64,000 nucleotides of DNA, from assembly GCF_029318635.1 (NCBI RefSeq), contig NZ_CP119676.1, positions 1,115,001 through 1,179,000 of the forward strand. The letters are read 5' to 3'. The notes under the pieces were generated by a model, which was not told where the DNA came from, searched no databases, and saw only the letters and a program-made list of their open reading frames with translations. Position 1 is the stretch's first letter, and every line of letters starts with the position of its first letter. Source of the DNA: Varunaivibrio sulfuroxidans. GTDB lineage: Bacteria; Pseudomonadota; Alphaproteobacteria; Rhodospirillales; Magnetovibrionaceae. The position numbers were made by a program, and so were the translations under genes. Below are positions 20,655-30,544 of this stretch, piece by piece.

Positions 20655-21128
20655 CTACCGCCCGGGCGTTTTCGAGGGGGTCGGAGCGGACGGATGAACC
20701 TGCCGGGTAATCAGGGCGACTTTTTGAAACCCGGCGCCGTTCAGCACCCCGATCACCGTCATCACCCGCCCGTAATCGATGTTCTCATCGCCGCGCACGA
20801 AGATGCGCACACCGGGGTTATTGTGGCTGATCGCCATCAGACGCGCCGTCAGAGTGGACAACTTGACCTCGGTATCCTGTACATAGATACGGCCTTTTTT
20901 GTCGATACTGACCGCCAGCGGCTCGTCATGACCGCTGATCACCGAGGCCTTCGTCTTCGGCAACTCGACCTGCACCCCCACCGTCAACAGCGGCGCCGTC
21001 ACCATGAAGACGACCAAAAGCACCAGCATCACATCGACCATCGGGGTCACGTTAATTTCGCTCATCGGGCGGCGGCGGGCGCGTCGCGATCCCCCATGCC
21101 GCCCCCTAATATTTACCATGGCGGCCAT
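20655..21128 (-). CDS. tolR: TolR, ExbD-family proton channel subunit
   Basis: 157 residues. ExbD/TolR fold: basic N-terminus, then a membrane helix with the functional Asp in [20 protein letters not shown], then a periplasmic domain. AAGG eight bases before ATG 21128 supports this start; a second ATG lies nine bases inside. The stop adjoins the tolA GTG, and tolQ ends four bases upstream, so tolQRA is one unit. Confidence 0.95.
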   Translation of the reverse strand: MAAMVNIRGRHGGSRRARRRPMSEINVTPMVDVMLVLLVVFMVTAPLLTVGVQVELPKTKASVISGHDEPLAVSIDKKGRIYVQDTEVKLSTLTARLMAISHNNPGVRIFVRGDENIDYGRVMTVIGVLNGAGFQKVALITRQVHPSAPTPSKTPGR

Positions 21129-21131
21129 GGG

Positions 21132-21860
21132 TTACGCCTTTTCTTCCATCTGGCGCGATAAAATCGCCCCGAATTCCACCGCGAAGCCATCGAGCCGGGC
21201 GCCGTAACGGTCAAGATCGCTGGACAACTTGTTGTACGCCAGCACCGCCGGAATCGCCGCCAACAAGCCCAAGGCGGTCGCGAACAGCGCTTCGGCGATG
21301 CCCGGCGCGACCACCGCCAACGAGGTGTTCTTGGTCAACGCAATCGACTGGAAGCTGTTCATAATCCCCCAAACAGTGCCGAACAGGCCGACGAACGGGG
21401 CCGTCGATCCGGTCGAGGCGAGGAACGTCATGTAACGCTCGATCCGGCTCATTTCCCGCGATACCGTGATTTGCATCACCCGATCGATGCGTTCGGACAA
21501 CGAGGCGCTGAGCCGCGCATCGCCCTTGCCCTTTTCCAGGGCGCGGCGCCATTCACGCATGCCCGAGGAAAAAACCGCCGACATCGGGTCCTCGGGATGC
21601 GCGCCGACCTTATCGTATAGTGAATCGAGCGGTTGACCCGACCAGAAGCGCTGCTCGAACGCCGCCGCCAAACGGTTCAACTTACGCAGTCCCATCACTT
21701 TTTCGAAAATAATCGCCCACGACCACACGGAAGCCAGCAACAACAGGAAAAGCACCGTCTTGACCAGCCAGTCGGCGCGCATGAACAGCGCCCACACGGA
21801 AAAATTCATTTGAGCGGCGGATGCCCCCAGGTTAACGGCATCGATGACATTGCTTTGCAT
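21132..21860 (-). CDS. tolQ: TolQ, MotA/ExbB-family proton channel subunit
   Basis: 242 residues. Three membrane helices (about 25-47, 140-165, 175-200) with the family motif [20 protein letters not shown] and [28 protein letters not shown] lies upstream of ATG 21860. Forms the proton-driven motor with TolR that energises TolA. First of the tolQRAB genes, following ybgC. Confidence 0.96.
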   Translation of the reverse strand: MQSNVIDAVNLGASAAQMNFSVWALFMRADWLVKTVLFLLLLASVWSWAIIFEKVMGLRKLNRLAAAFEQRFWSGQPLDSLYDKVGAHPEDPMSAVFSSGMREWRRALEKGKGDARLSASLSERIDRVMQITVSREMSRIERYMTFLASTGSTAPFVGLFGTVWGIMNSFQSIALTKNTSLAVVAPGIAEALFATALGLLAAIPAVLAYNKLSSDLDRYGARLDGFAVEFGAILSRQMEEKA

Positions 21861-21912
21861 ACTTTATCCTCGGTAACGGGGCGTGCGTTGCGCATCGCCC
21901 GATCATCTCTCA

Positions 21913-22368
21913 TCAGGCTTTAATAAAATCTTGCAGCTTGCGCCGGATCGCCTCGGGCATGCGCCCCGGACCGCCATCCAGCTTCATGCACCCCAGGCGA
22001 ATTTCAAGACGCACCAGTTCCTCGCCGTCCCGGCGGATCGACTGCACCCCCTCCAGCGAGGCCCCGCCGACCTTGGTCAGGCGCAACCCGACATCCAGCA
22101 GGTCGTCCAGGCGCGCCGGCTTGAAATACTGCGCCGACACGGAGCGCACGACAAAGGTCAAACGATGGCGCTCTTGCAGAGTGGCGTTTTCAATGCCCAG
22201 TCGGCGCAACATTTCGCTGCGCGCGCGCTCGGCGAATTTTAAATAATTGGCGTAATAAACGACGCCGCCGGCGTCGGTGTCTTCGTAATAAACGCGCACC
22301 GGCAGCACGAACACGCCCCTTGCGCCGAGCCGCGGGTCGGACATTTCTTTGTTTAACGTCTTAGTCAT
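21913..22368 (-). CDS. ybgC: Tol-Pal associated acyl-CoA thioesterase YbgC
   Basis: 151 residues. Hot-dog fold 4-hydroxybenzoyl-CoA thioesterase family: [30 protein letters not shown] carries the catalytic Asp. Start at 22368 overlaps the end of ruvB by eight bases; a second ATG at 22344 is possible and closer to the conserved core. Position directly before tolQ is the usual one. Confidence 0.94.
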   Translation of the reverse strand: MTKTLNKEMSDPRLGARGVFVLPVRVYYEDTDAGGVVYYANYLKFAERARSEMLRRLGIENATLQERHRLTFVVRSVSAQYFKPARLDDLLDVGLRLTKVGGASLEGVQSIRRDGEELVRLEIRLGCMKLDGGPGRMPEAIRRKLQDFIKA

Positions 22369-23401
22369 CGTCCTGGCCGATCAATTCGAGTTGCGCCCCG
22401 GAGGCCGGAAAATTCAAGCCCAGATGCCCATAGGCCCCCGGCGCCAAGGCGCGTCCACGCGGGGTGCGCAATAAAAACCCTTGCTGAATCAAATACGGCT
22501 CGATCACCTCCTCTATGGTGTCGCGCTGTTCGGACAGCGCCGCCGCCAAGGTTTCGACGCCAACCGGCCCGCCGCCGTAATTTTCGGCGATGCATATCAA
22601 ATAGCGCCGATCCATGCCATCCAACCCGGCCTTATCGACTTCGAGACGGTTGAGCGCGCCGTCGGCCACGGTCTCATCAACTAGGGTATTCTCGGCGACG
22701 CCGGCGAAATCGCGAACCCGGCGCAACAGGCGTCCGGCCACCCGGGGCGTGCCGCGGGCGCGCCGTGCGATCTCCATCGCGCCGTCCTCGGTCATCTCCA
22801 CGTCCAGCAACCGCGCCCCGCGTTTGATGATGCCGATCAGTTCCTCGGGCGAATAAAACATCATGCGCAGCGGTATGCCGAAGCGCTCGCGCAGCGGCGT
22901 GGTGATCAGGCCCGAACGGGTGGTCGCCCCCACCAGGGTGAACGGCGGCAGGTCGATGCGCACTGACCGCGCCGCCGGGCCCTCGCCGATGATCAGGTCG
23001 AGTTGGAAATCCTCCATCGCGGGATAGAGAATTTCCTCGACCACCGGGTTAAGGCGGTGAATTTCGTCAATGAACAGAACGTCCCGGGGTTGCAAATTGG
23101 TCAAGATCGCCGCCAAATCGCCGGCCTTGGCGATCACCGGCCCGGAGGTCGCGCGAAAACCGACCCCCAGTTCGCGGGCGACGATTTGCGCCAATGTCGT
23201 CTTTCCCAAGCCGGGCGGACCGTAAAACAGGGTGTGGTCCATCGCCTCGGCGCGCGCGCGCGCGGCCTGGATAAAAATTTTCAAATTTTCGCAGACCGGG
23301 CGCTGGCCGACAAAATCGTCCAAGCTGGTCGGACGCAGGCTGACTTCGCCGAAATCATCCCCCTGCGGAGCAGGCGCCACCAGGCGATCCTCATCGACCA
23401 T
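22361..23401 (-). CDS. ruvB: Holliday junction helicase RuvB
   Basis: 346 residues. AAA+ motor of branch migration: N-terminal [12 protein letters not shown], Walker [13 protein letters not shown], Walker [11 protein letters not shown], sensor [14 protein letters not shown], and the C-terminal winged helix ([45 protein letters not shown]). ATG 23401 overlaps the ruvA stop as TGATG. Order ruvC-ruvA-ruvB. Confidence 0.96.
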   Translation of the reverse strand: MVDEDRLVAPAPQGDDFGEVSLRPTSLDDFVGQRPVCENLKIFIQAARARAEAMDHTLFYGPPGLGKTTLAQIVARELGVGFRATSGPVIAKAGDLAAILTNLQPRDVLFIDEIHRLNPVVEEILYPAMEDFQLDLIIGEGPAARSVRIDLPPFTLVGATTRSGLITTPLRERFGIPLRMMFYSPEELIGIIKRGARLLDVEMTEDGAMEIARRARGTPRVAGRLLRRVRDFAGVAENTLVDETVADGALNRLEVDKAGLDGMDRRYLICIAENYGGGPVGVETLAAALSEQRDTIEEVIEPYLIQQGFLLRTPRGRALAPGAYGHLGLNFPASGAQLELIGQDDD

Positions 23402-24606
23402 CACAGCCCCTCTTTCAGGCCAAGCTCACCCAAACCCAGGCGGATCAGATCCTCCACCCGTGGCGGATCCTCCAACGTCGAAGCCGCGTGCGCCACTGCG
23501 CCCAGCGCATCGGACGCGCCGTAACCCAGATTGACCAACGCCGAAACGGCGTCGCGCAGGGCGGCGTCATCACCGCCCGCACCGAGCGGGGGAGGGCTTT
23601 TTTGCGAAGCGCCGGAGGGCGCCATACCCAAAGTCAGTTTGGCGACCTTGTCCTTCAATTCGCTGGCGATGCGCGCCGCCAGCTTGGGGCCGACGCCGGG
23701 CGCGCGGGAAATCGCCGCCTTATCGGCGGCGGCGATGGCGTGCGTCAATTCATCCCCCGACAAAGCCGATAAGATTCCCAGCGCCACTTTCGCCCCGACC
23801 CCCTGAACGGTGGTCAACAATTTGAACCAGTCCCGCTCGTGCGCATCGTAAAAGCCGTACAAATGGATATGATCTTCGCGAACATGGGTTTCGATGCTGA
23901 GGCGCGCGGGTTCGCCGACGAACAGCCGCGACAGGGTTTTCCCCGAGCAAAACACCAAATAGCCGACACCCCCGACATCGACAATCGTCCAGTCGTCGCC
24001 CAGTTGGTCTATCGTTCCGCTAAGTTTCGCGATCATCGCCCCACCCTCTTCGCGCCACGCGCCGCCCCCGGTTTCCCGCCCCGCTACCGGTATTGCCCTG
24101 CTACCTATTGCCCCGCTACCGACCGCGACGCGCCTGGCGGTTTCACGGTGATGGGCGTGGCAGATCGCCACCGCCAACGCATCGGCGGCGTCGGCGCCGG
24201 AAAAGGTATAGCCGGGCAGCAGGGTCTTGACCATCATCTGGACCTGCGCCTTACCCGCCAAACCACCGCCGACGACGGTTTTCTTGATCAGGTTGGGCGA
24301 ATACTCGCCGACCACAAGACCCGCCTGCGCGGGAACCAGCAAGACGATGCCGCGGGCTTGCCCCAGCTTCAGGGTCGAGGACGGGTTTTTATTGACGAAC
24401 GTCTCCTCGACCGCCGCCTCGTCGGGGGTGAAGCGCGCGATCACCGCGGCGACGCCCTCGAACAATTGCACCAAACGGTCGGGCAAGGATCGGGTCCTGT
24501 CGGTCGATACCGCGCCGTCGGCGACATAGCGCAACCGATTGCCCTCCACGTCGATCACGCCCCATCCGGTATGTTGAAGCCCAGGATCAAGTCCGATTAA
24601 CCGCAT
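23401..24606 (-). CDS. ruvC/ruvA: RuvC-RuvA in a single reading frame
   Basis: One 401-residue frame without a stop. Residues 1-160 are RuvC resolvase: catalytic Asp in [15 protein letters not shown], Glu in [21 protein letters not shown], and the C-terminal acidic pair in [16 protein letters not shown]. Residues 160-190 are a Gly-rich linker with a five-residue repeat ([10 protein letters not shown]). Residues 191-401 are complete Ruv[14 protein letters not shown], the HhH motifs [15 protein letters not shown] and [19 protein letters not shown], and the C-terminal RuvB-binding domain. In most bacteria these are two genes. The RuvA Met at 24036 follows GAGGGTGGGGCG, so separate RuvA could also be made by internal initiation. 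Confidence 0.88.
   Translation of the reverse strand: MRLIGLDPGLQHTGWGVIDVEGNRLRYVADGAVSTDRTRSLPDRLVQLFEGVAAVIARFTPDEAAVEETFVNKNPSSTLKLGQARGIVLLVPAQAGLVVGEYSPNLIKKTVVGGGLAGKAQVQMMVKTLLPGYTFSGADAADALAVAICHAHHRETARRVAVGSGAIGSRAIPVAGRETGGGAWREEGGAMIAKLSGTIDQLGDDWTIVDVGGVGYLVFCSGKTLSRLFVGEPARLSIETHVREDHIHLYGFYDAHERDWFKLLTTVQGVGAKVALGILSALSGDELTHAIAAADKAAISRAPGVGPKLAARIASELKDKVAKLTLGMAPSGASQKSPPPLGAGGDDAALRDAVSALVNLGYGASDALGAVAHAASTLEDPPRVEDLIRLGLGELGLKEGL
24036..24049 (-). promoter_or_regulatory. possible internal ribosome binding site for RuvA
   Basis: On the minus strand AGGGTGGGGCG immediately precedes the ATG at 24036 that begins the canonical RuvA N-terminus. If used, it would give stand-alone RuvA from the fused ruvCA frame. 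Sequence evidence only. Confidence 0.4.
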
Positions 24607-24702
24607 ATCGTCTTCAACCGCTCCTTCAGCGCCCGGCCCGCGGCCGCGGCGTGTTGCAACACCCTCCCAGGATCCTCCCGGGCGTCGTGTCGCCCGATGT
24701 CG

Positions 24703-25449
24703 TTAGGCGCTCAACCTTTCCATCACCTCGTCGGACACTTCGAAATTGGCCGCCACGCGTTGAACGTCGTCGTTGTCTTCAAGCACGTCGATCAACTTGA
24801 ACAAGGTCTGCGCCGTGCTTTCGTCCACCTCGGTCGTGGTTGTCGGCTTCCAATCCAAACTGGCCTCTTCGGGGTCGCCGAAACGCTCCGTCAGGGCATC
24901 GCGCACGGCGCTGAAATCGTCCGGAGCGCACGTGATCTCGTGGCCCTCCTCGTCGCTGGTCACGTTATCCGCGCCAGCTTCAAGGGCGGCTTCGAAGACG
25001 GTATCGCCATCGGCCACGCCGACGGCGAAGCGCACCACACCTACGCGATCGAACATGAACCCGACGCTGCCCGTTTCACCCAGGTTGCCGCCGTGCTTGG
25101 TGAAGGCGGACCGCACGTCCGAAGCGCTGCGGTTGCGGTTATCGGTCAACACCTCGACAATCATCGCGACGCCGCCCGGCCCATAGCCTTCGTAGCGCAC
25201 CTCTTCGTACATTTCGCCATCGCCGCCGGCGGCTTTTTTGATCGCGCGGTCGATGTTGTCCTTGGGCATATTGACCGCGCGCGCCGCGATCACCGCGCCG
25301 CGCAAACTGGCGTTTTGGTCGGGGTCGGGCAAGCCCGACTTCGCCGCTACGAAAATTTCACGTGCATGCTTGGCGAAAATTTTCGCCCGCTTGGCGTCCT
25401 GCGCGCCCTTGCGGTGCATGATGTTCTTAAACTTGGAATGACCGGCCAT
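24703..25449 (-). CDS. yebC: YebC/PmpR family protein
   Basis: 248 residues with the diagnostic start [25 protein letters not shown] and central [23 protein letters not shown]. The family (TACO1/YebC) has been described as DNA-binding regulators and as a factor easing ribosome stalling at proline-rich sequences. Located directly upstream of ruvC, the common YebC-RuvCAB arrangement. Confidence 0.95.
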   Translation of the reverse strand: MAGHSKFKNIMHRKGAQDAKRAKIFAKHAREIFVAAKSGLPDPDQNASLRGAVIAARAVNMPKDNIDRAIKKAAGGDGEMYEEVRYEGYGPGGVAMIVEVLTDNRNRSASDVRSAFTKHGGNLGETGSVGFMFDRVGVVRFAVGVADGDTVFEAALEAGADNVTSDEEGHEITCAPDDFSAVRDALTERFGDPEEASLDWKPTTTTEVDESTAQTLFKLIDVLEDNDDVQRVAANFEVSDEVMERLSA

Positions 25450-25665
25450 GTCTCTTTTCTCTGTCTAACGTCACTGCAACCCCCACCGCGCTCTCGGCGG
25501 AGCGCCACGGAATCGGGAACCCTTTCCCTAATGATCGCTTTATATACCATGTTTCCGCACGCGGTAGGGGGGGATAACGGCCATTCAATACAGCCCTTAA
25601 GCTGCCAGAGCAATATGGCAGCATTGGGGCGTTTTCAATCCGTATCTATTTCGCGACCAGCGTAT

Positions 25666-26484
25666 TCAGCCGCCCTGCGGCGTGCACGACGCCAGACGCC
25701 CGCCCCGGCGGAGCGGCGCGACGACGCGGGCGAGGCCGCTGGCATCGTCGGTCTCGATATATACCGCGCACAGGGTCGCTTCACCCAAGGCCGGTTGCAG
25801 GCGGGCCGACGGTATTTTTTTGAGAAATCGCGAGATCGCCCCATCCTTAACCATGCCGATCACCGAATCGTAATCCCCACACATACCGGCATCGGTCTGG
25901 TATGCCGTCCCCCCCGGCAAAATCTGCGCATCCGCCGTGGGAACGTGACTGTGGGTGCCGATCACGGCGGAAACCCGACCGTCCAGGTAATGCCCCATGC
26001 TCATCTTCTCGCTGGTCGCCTCGCAATGGATATCGACAATGATCGCCGCCACGCCGTGGCCCAGGCGTTTATTCAAAAGCGCAATATCGACGCCCGCGAA
26101 AGGATCGTCCAAGGGGTCCATGAACAAACGCCCCATCACCTGCGCCACCATGATTTTCGCCCCGCCTGCGACGTCGTATATGTTCCAGCCCCGCCCCGGC
26201 GTTCCTTCCGGATAGTTCAACGGTCGGAGCAGACGCGGATCGCGGGCGATGTAGTCGATAATCTCACGCTGATCCCAAACGTGGTTACCGGTGGTAATCG
26301 CATCGACCCCGATGTCATAGAACCCCTGGCAGATTTTCCCGGTCAAACCAAAGCCATGGGCCGCGTTTTCGGCGTTGACGATAACGAAATCGAGATCGAG
26401 TTCCCGGCGCAGCGTCGGCACGTGGTCGATCACCGCCCGCCGCCCGGACTGTCCGACGACGTCGCCGCAGTATAAAATTTTCAT
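25666..26484 (-). CDS. YmdB-like metallophosphoesterase
   Basis: 272 residues matching the TIGR00282 family: metal ligands in LYCGDVVGQSGRRAV, NAENAAHGFG, TTGNHVWDQ, VDIHCEATSEKM and GTHSHVPTADAQILPGGTAYQTDAGMCG. Relatives hydrolyse cyclic nucleotides in vitro (YmdB of Bacillus). Its start overlaps the end of the 5-formyl-THF cyclo-ligase gene by four bases, so the two are coupled. Confidence 0.93.
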   Translation of the reverse strand: MKILYCGDVVGQSGRRAVIDHVPTLRRELDLDFVIVNAENAAHGFGLTGKICQGFYDIGVDAITTGNHVWDQREIIDYIARDPRLLRPLNYPEGTPGRGWNIYDVAGGAKIMVAQVMGRLFMDPLDDPFAGVDIALLNKRLGHGVAAIIVDIHCEATSEKMSMGHYLDGRVSAVIGTHSHVPTADAQILPGGTAYQTDAGMCGDYDSVIGMVKDGAISRFLKKIPSARLQPALGEATLCAVYIETDDASGLARVVAPLRRGGRLASCTPQGG

Positions 26485-27095
26485 GGTTTTTGAATGGCCT
26501 CTTTTTCGGTCACGATCCAGTCGAGCGGTTGATCGCGCCGATCCACCGGAACACGCGCGACTTCCTGGGCGCTGAAGGCGACGCCCACCGCCGTGATATC
26601 GCCGGTTTTGCGATCTTTTTCAAGGGTGCGATCGTAATACCCCCCGCCATAGCCCAAACGCCCCCCCAAGCGATCGAACGCCAGCAGCGGCGCCAATACG
26701 AGTCGGGGAAATACCAATGGCGCACCGTCGAGAGGATGAGACGTGCCGTAAACGCCTGTTTCCAAGGGGTCCCCCGGTCGCCAGCGACGAAACTCCAAGG
26801 GCGCGTCCCGGGTCCGCACGCGCGCCAGCGCAAGAAAATGGCCCCGCTTGGCCAGGCGTTCATACAAGGAACGCAGATCGACTTCGGCGCCCATCGGCCA
26901 ATAGCCGCCAATGCTTTCGCCCGTTCGCAAGGGAATGACCCCGTCCGCCATCATCGCCAGGAAACGGGCGCACAGCCGCCGGCTGGCCCGGGCGCGCGCA
27001 TCCGGGGCGATCTCTTCGCGCCGCGCCCGCGCCTGGGCGCGCAACAACGTCTTTGCGGCATCAAGGGGAGAAGGGGAAGCGTCACCCAACGTCAC
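26481..27095 (-). CDS. 5-formyltetrahydrofolate cyclo-ligase
   Basis: 204 residues from a GTG at 27095 preceded by GGGAGGG at good spacing. Family motifs: KTLLRAQARARREEI, IGGYWPMGAEVDL, LLAFDRLGGRLGYGGGYYDRTLE. Converts 5-formyl-THF to 5,10-methenyl-THF. The position just after a 6S RNA candidate and zapA is the conserved zapA-ssrS-ygfA neighbourhood. Longer in-frame extensions upstream would overlap the RNA and are rejected. Confidence 0.92.
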   Translation of the reverse strand: MTLGDASPSPLDAAKTLLRAQARARREEIAPDARARASRRLCARFLAMMADGVIPLRTGESIGGYWPMGAEVDLRSLYERLAKRGHFLALARVRTRDAPLEFRRWRPGDPLETGVYGTSHPLDGAPLVFPRLVLAPLLAFDRLGGRLGYGGGYYDRTLEKDRKTGDITAVGVAFSAQEVARVPVDRRDQPLDWIVTEKEAIQKP

Positions 27096-27129
27096 GAACC
27101 CTCCCGGGCGTAAGGCGGAACGAAAAACA

Positions 27130-27288
27130 GGGCGGAGCCATATGAGCCGTCGGCACGATAGATCCTCTGTGGCCTGCATGTGCAGGTGGGCGCCATATAC
27201 CGAACCCAGGGGTCCGACAGGGACAGCTCCCTAGAGAAAGAAAGCCCCAGGGAAAAATGGCCTAACGCACTCCACAGCACCGCCCCTG
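27130..27288 (-). ncRNA. ssrS: 6S RNA candidate
   Basis: The ~200-base gap between zapA and the cyclo-ligase gene folds, on the minus strand, into a long rod: CTGTGG/CCACAG closing pairs, GCCAT/ATGGC, CCCTGGGG paired with CCCCTGGG (one mismatch), and an AGGGA-GCTG-TCCCT tip. A small CCTGCA-CA-TGCAGG hairpin sits in the 3' side of the central bulge. Context (zapA-ssrS-ygfA) is the classical 6S location. 6S RNA mimics an open promoter and sequesters sigma-70 holoenzyme. The ends are approximate; a T-run at about 27122-27126 may mark the 3' end. Confidence 0.72.
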
Positions 27289-27297
27289 CCCTAGTAT

Positions 27298-27672
27298 CTA
27301 TGACTGTTCGATCCGCCGCGCAATCTTTTCGATCCGCCCGGCCCAAAAATCCAGGGTAGCGACATCGACCGGCACGCCGTCCGCACCCTTCTCGACCGCG
27401 GAAGACGGGTCTTTCGGCGCGGGGGCAACGCCGCCCCCCGCGGTCCCGGCGCGCAACGCCTCGACTTCCCGAAAAGCGTCGCTCAATTCGTCGGCGATAA
27501 GCAAGCAGGTCATCACCAGCAGGCGACTTTCCCCGACATCACCGACGGCCGCGGCGAGTTGATCGACCCGCTTGCCGACATAATCGGCCAAATCCAAGAG
27601 GTGGCTTTCCTGTCCGTCATCACAGGCGATCTTATAGGGTTGGTCATTAATCGTTATCGCGACTTGGGCCAT
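27298..27672 (-). CDS. zapA: cell division protein ZapA
   Basis: 124 residues: AQVAITINDQPYKIACDDGQESHLLDLADYVGKRVDQLA is the ZapA head, LVMTCLLIADELSDAF the start of the coiled coil. The C-terminal part is extended by an Ala/Gly/Pro-rich linker and an amphipathic helix. ZapA crosslinks FtsZ filaments. Ten bases separate it from the upstream coiled-coil gene. Confidence 0.9.
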   Translation of the reverse strand: MAQVAITINDQPYKIACDDGQESHLLDLADYVGKRVDQLAAAVGDVGESRLLVMTCLLIADELSDAFREVEALRAGTAGGGVAPAPKDPSSAVEKGADGVPVDVATLDFWAGRIEKIARRIEQS

Positions 27673-27681
27673 GGCGGCGGC

Positions 27682-28086
27682 TTATCCTTGCATCAGGCGT
27701 TTAATCCGGTCGATCGTCGCGTCCAAGCGCTCGCCCAGCAGTTGGTGCTTACGCTGAAGCCGATCGTTTTCTGTCGTCAGGACGTCAAGCCGGCGCTGCA
27801 GTTCCGCCGACACGCCGCCATTCTTGAGCCCGCCGTCCGCGGGGTCACTTCCCGTCGCAAGGTCGCGCTCCGCTTTCTCGTGCAAGGCGTTCTCAAGGCG
27901 CGCCAAGGCGCTCTCCAGGCGCGCCTTGACGTCGGAAACCTGGGCGTCGGAAACCTGGGCGTCCATCGTCTGCGCATCCTCGGAGGTTTCGGACGCATCC
28001 TTACCATCTTGTCCGGCGCCGGGCCGCGCGGTGGCGGTTCTTTCAGCGACGAGACCCGTCCCCATTGATGTTGCGACATCACTCAC
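27682..28086 (-). CDS. coiled-coil protein (DUF4164-like)
   Basis: 134 residues. A low-complexity, acidic N-terminus with the duplicated AQVSD pentapeptide, then two heptad-rich stretches (VKARLESALARLENALHEKAERD and LQRRLDVLTTENDRLQRKHQLLGERLDATIDRIKRLM). Such small coiled-coil proteins precede zapA in many alphaproteobacteria and are annotated DUF4164; a role with ZapA at the division site is inferred from position. Confidence 0.75.
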   Translation of the reverse strand: MSDVATSMGTGLVAERTATARPGAGQDGKDASETSEDAQTMDAQVSDAQVSDVKARLESALARLENALHEKAERDLATGSDPADGGLKNGGVSAELQRRLDVLTTENDRLQRKHQLLGERLDATIDRIKRLMQG

Positions 28087-28565
28087 GGTAAGGCTTCCCC
28101 CTTATGCTTGTTCGTATAGCGGGCGGTCGTCATGAAAAGCACTCTTTGCCGCGACCGCATGACACCCCATCAGCCCATTACGGAACCGGGCGAACACGCC
28201 AACCGGCCCGACATGGCGCCACGTTACACGGAAAGGAAATTCCCTCGGGTGGGATCTCCCGAAGACCGCGACGCCATGATGGTCACTGGAACGAATCTTC
28301 TGCAATACAATCGTAACAGTAAGTTTCCCCATCGTAAGCGTCAACAGCCCTGCGCCGAGTGATCCGGGTTTTCCCCCAACCGCTCGCCCAACCCCACGTG
28401 TTTTTTTGATTGTGTTTGACGCCTCGCGAATGCCACACTTTAAGGTGGGTTTGCAGCCTCCCCACGAGAGTGTTCGTGATAACCATCCGTTTGTGCTAGA
28501 AAACGGCAAATTGATTTAAGGCTTCATGGTATTTTTCTGCCGCAACATTTATTCAGGAGGACGGT
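28087..28565. other. divergent intergenic region before gap
   Basis: About 480 bases between two divergent transcripts. Overlapping chance frames exist on both strands (28102-28509 minus, 28132-28362 plus) but neither shows a recognisable domain. It presumably holds promoters for the zapA cluster and gap; a TTGACG hexamer at 28416-28421 is the only notable promoter-like element, with a weak -10. Confidence 0.45.
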
Positions 28566-29576
28566 ATGGCGGTTCGCGTTGCTATTAATGGTTTTGGACG
28601 GATTGGACGCTTGGCGTTTCGCGCCTTGGTCGAATCCGGGCGCACGGATATCGAGGTCGTGGGCATTAACGACCTGGGTTCGGTTGACGCCAACGCCCAC
28701 CTTTTAAAATACGATTCCGTGCACGGAACCTTGCCCGCCGACGTTCACGTCGAAGGCGACAGCATGGTCGTTAACGGCAAAAAAACCCGGGTCATCGCCG
28801 AACGCGACCCCTCCGCCCTGCCATGGGCGGATCTGAACGTGGACATCGTGTATGAATGCACCGGCATTTTCACCGCCCGCGACAAAGCCGCCGTACACAT
28901 GAACGCCGGCGCTAAAAAGGTCTTGGTTTCGGCGCCCGCCTCCGGCGCCGACCTGACCGTCGTCTATGGCGTCAACCATGACAAATTGACCGCCGAGCAC
29001 AAAGTCGTTTCCAACGCCTCGTGCACCACCAACTGTCTGGCCCCCGTGGCCGACGTCTTGAATAAGGCGATCGGCATCAAGCAGGGTTACATGACCACCA
29101 TCCACTCCTTCACCGGCGATCAGCGCACCGTGGATACCCTGCACAAGGATCTGCGCCGCGCCCGCGCCGCATCGCTGTCGATGATCCCCGCCTCGACCGG
29201 GGCGGCCAAGGCCGTCGGCTTGGTGCTGCCGGAACTGAACGGTAAGCTCGACGGCTCCTCGGTGCGCGTGCCGACGCCGAACGTCTCGATGGTTGATTTG
29301 AAATTCGTGCCGATGAAAAACACCTCGGTCGAAGACGTCAACGCCGCCATCAAGGCCGCCGCCGAAGGCCACCTCAAGGGCGTCTTGGCTTACAACACCG
29401 CGCCCTTGGTGTCGGTCGATTTCAACCACAACCCTCACAGTTCGATCTTCGACGCCACCCAGACCCAAGTCATGGGCGAGGGCGACTTCGTGCGCGTGGT
29501 GTCGTGGTACGATAACGAGTGGGGCTTCTCCAACCGCATGTCCGACACCGCCGTCGCCTTGCATAACGTCGGATAA
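28566..29576 (+). CDS. gap: glyceraldehyde-3-phosphate dehydrogenase
   Basis: 336 residues, type I GAPDH. NAD-binding [14 protein letters not shown], catalytic [15 protein letters not shown] with the active-site Cys, and [12 protein letters not shown] near the end. AGGAGG lies just upstream of ATG 28566. A strong terminator follows, so gap is transcribed alone. Many relatives have pgk and fba next to gap; here thiE follows instead. Confidence 0.97.
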   Translation: MAVRVAINGFGRIGRLAFRALVESGRTDIEVVGINDLGSVDANAHLLKYDSVHGTLPADVHVEGDSMVVNGKKTRVIAERDPSALPWADLNVDIVYECTGIFTARDKAAVHMNAGAKKVLVSAPASGADLTVVYGVNHDKLTAEHKVVSNASCTTNCLAPVADVLNKAIGIKQGYMTTIHSFTGDQRTVDTLHKDLRRARAASLSMIPASTGAAKAVGLVLPELNGKLDGSSVRVPTPNVSMVDLKFVPMKNTSVEDVNAAIKAAAEGHLKGVLAYNTAPLVSVDFNHNPHSSIFDATQTQVMGEGDFVRVVSWYDNEWGFSNRMSDTAVALHNVG

Positions 29577-29607
29577 CGGTTCCTTTTACAACGTCACAAA
29601 AACTCAA

Positions 29608-29631
29608 GCGGGGCCTAACGGCCCCGCTTTT
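29608..29631 (+). terminator. intrinsic terminator of gap
   Basis: Perfect 8-bp GC stem GCGGGGCC-TAAC-GGCCCCGC followed by TTTT, about 30 bases after the gap stop codon. Confidence 0.92.
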
Positions 29632-29808
29632 GTGTCAAAAGTCGATCTCGGACGAAGGGCCTTTAAGCCGATCTTTGATGTCTTCCGACCCCGTAACAGG
29701 GCGCTTTCGGCCTCCGTTTTTACCCTCGCCATCTGCATTTTCGCACCGAGCCTTGATCAATCCCCTCGTATAGTGGTTTGATGGAGACATAAAAAGAGGG
29801 GTGCGAGA

Positions 29809-30477
29809 ATGGCGCTCCCCGCGCACAGGAAGACCCCCCTCGCGATGAGATCCCGGCTTTATATTATCACCCCTCCCACCCTGGCTCCCACCGCATTCGC
29901 CCCCGTTCTCTCGTCGGCTCTCCAAGCGGGCGACGTCGCCTGCGTTCAATTGCGCTTGAAGGACGTTTCCGACCGGGAACTTCTCGACGCCTGCGAAATT
30001 TTAATGCCGATCGCGCACCGCCACGATGTCGCCTGGATCGTCAATGACCGCCCCGATATCGCCAAAAAGAGTGGAGCCGACGGCGTTCACCTGGGTCAAG
30101 ACGACGTCTCCATCGTCCGGGCGCGCGATATCCTGGGCGAGGAGGCCATCATCGGCGCGACCTGCCACAATTCGCGCCACCTCGCGATGTTGGCCGCCGA
30201 ACAGAGCGCCGATTACGTCGCCTTCGGGGCCTTTTACGACACCCGGACAAAAACCCCAAAGACGACCGCCGAGCCGCAATTGCTGCAAATTTGGAGTACC
30301 GCCACGCAAGTACCTTGCGTCGCCATTGGCGGAATCACGACCGAAAATTGCACGCCATTGATCGAAGCGGGAGCCGATTTCCTTGCCGTCAGCAACGGCA
30401 TTTGGAGCCACCCCCAAGGCCCCGCCCGGGCCGTGCGCCTTTTCAATGAACTTATGGACAGCCTTGGTGCAAAATGA
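29809..30477 (+). CDS. thiE: thiamine-phosphate synthase
   Basis: 222 residues. TIM barrel that joins HMP-PP and thiazole phosphate. Motifs: VACVQLRLKD, WIVNDRPDIAKKSGADGVHLGQDD, IIGATCHNS, DYVAFGAFYDTRTK and CVAIGGITTENC. GAGGGG eight bases upstream fixes ATG 29809; a later ATG at 29845 lies closer to the conserved strand. Works with thiD at 9216. Confidence 0.92.
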   Translation: MALPAHRKTPLAMRSRLYIITPPTLAPTAFAPVLSSALQAGDVACVQLRLKDVSDRELLDACEILMPIAHRHDVAWIVNDRPDIAKKSGADGVHLGQDDVSIVRARDILGEEAIIGATCHNSRHLAMLAAEQSADYVAFGAFYDTRTKTPKTTAEPQLLQIWSTATQVPCVAIGGITTENCTPLIEAGADFLAVSNGIWSHPQGPARAVRLFNELMDSLGAK

Positions 30478-30544
30478 CACTGTGTGCCGGGCGCTGGCAT
30501 AGCTTCATCTTACCTCCCCCTTTCTTTGCCCTACAGGATGGATA

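Noticed and set aside
20088..21161. Long plus-strand frame opposite tolA/tolR
   Set aside because: Phe/Gly/Arg-rich antisense of the Lys/Pro repeats of TolA; a shadow frame.
27096..27179. Upstream extension of the cyclo-ligase frame to 27179
   Set aside because: Runs into the 6S RNA candidate; GTG 27095 has a strong ribosome binding site.
28102..28509. Minus frame of 135 codons and plus frame 28132-28362
   Set aside because: Overlap each other, no recognisable domain, no clear ribosome binding site; left as non-coding.
29770..29806. TAGTGGTTTG and AAAAAGAGGG near thiE, resembling parts of the MITE-like element
   Set aside because: Only two short matches with wrong spacing and no right end; coincidence or a remnant too decayed to claim.
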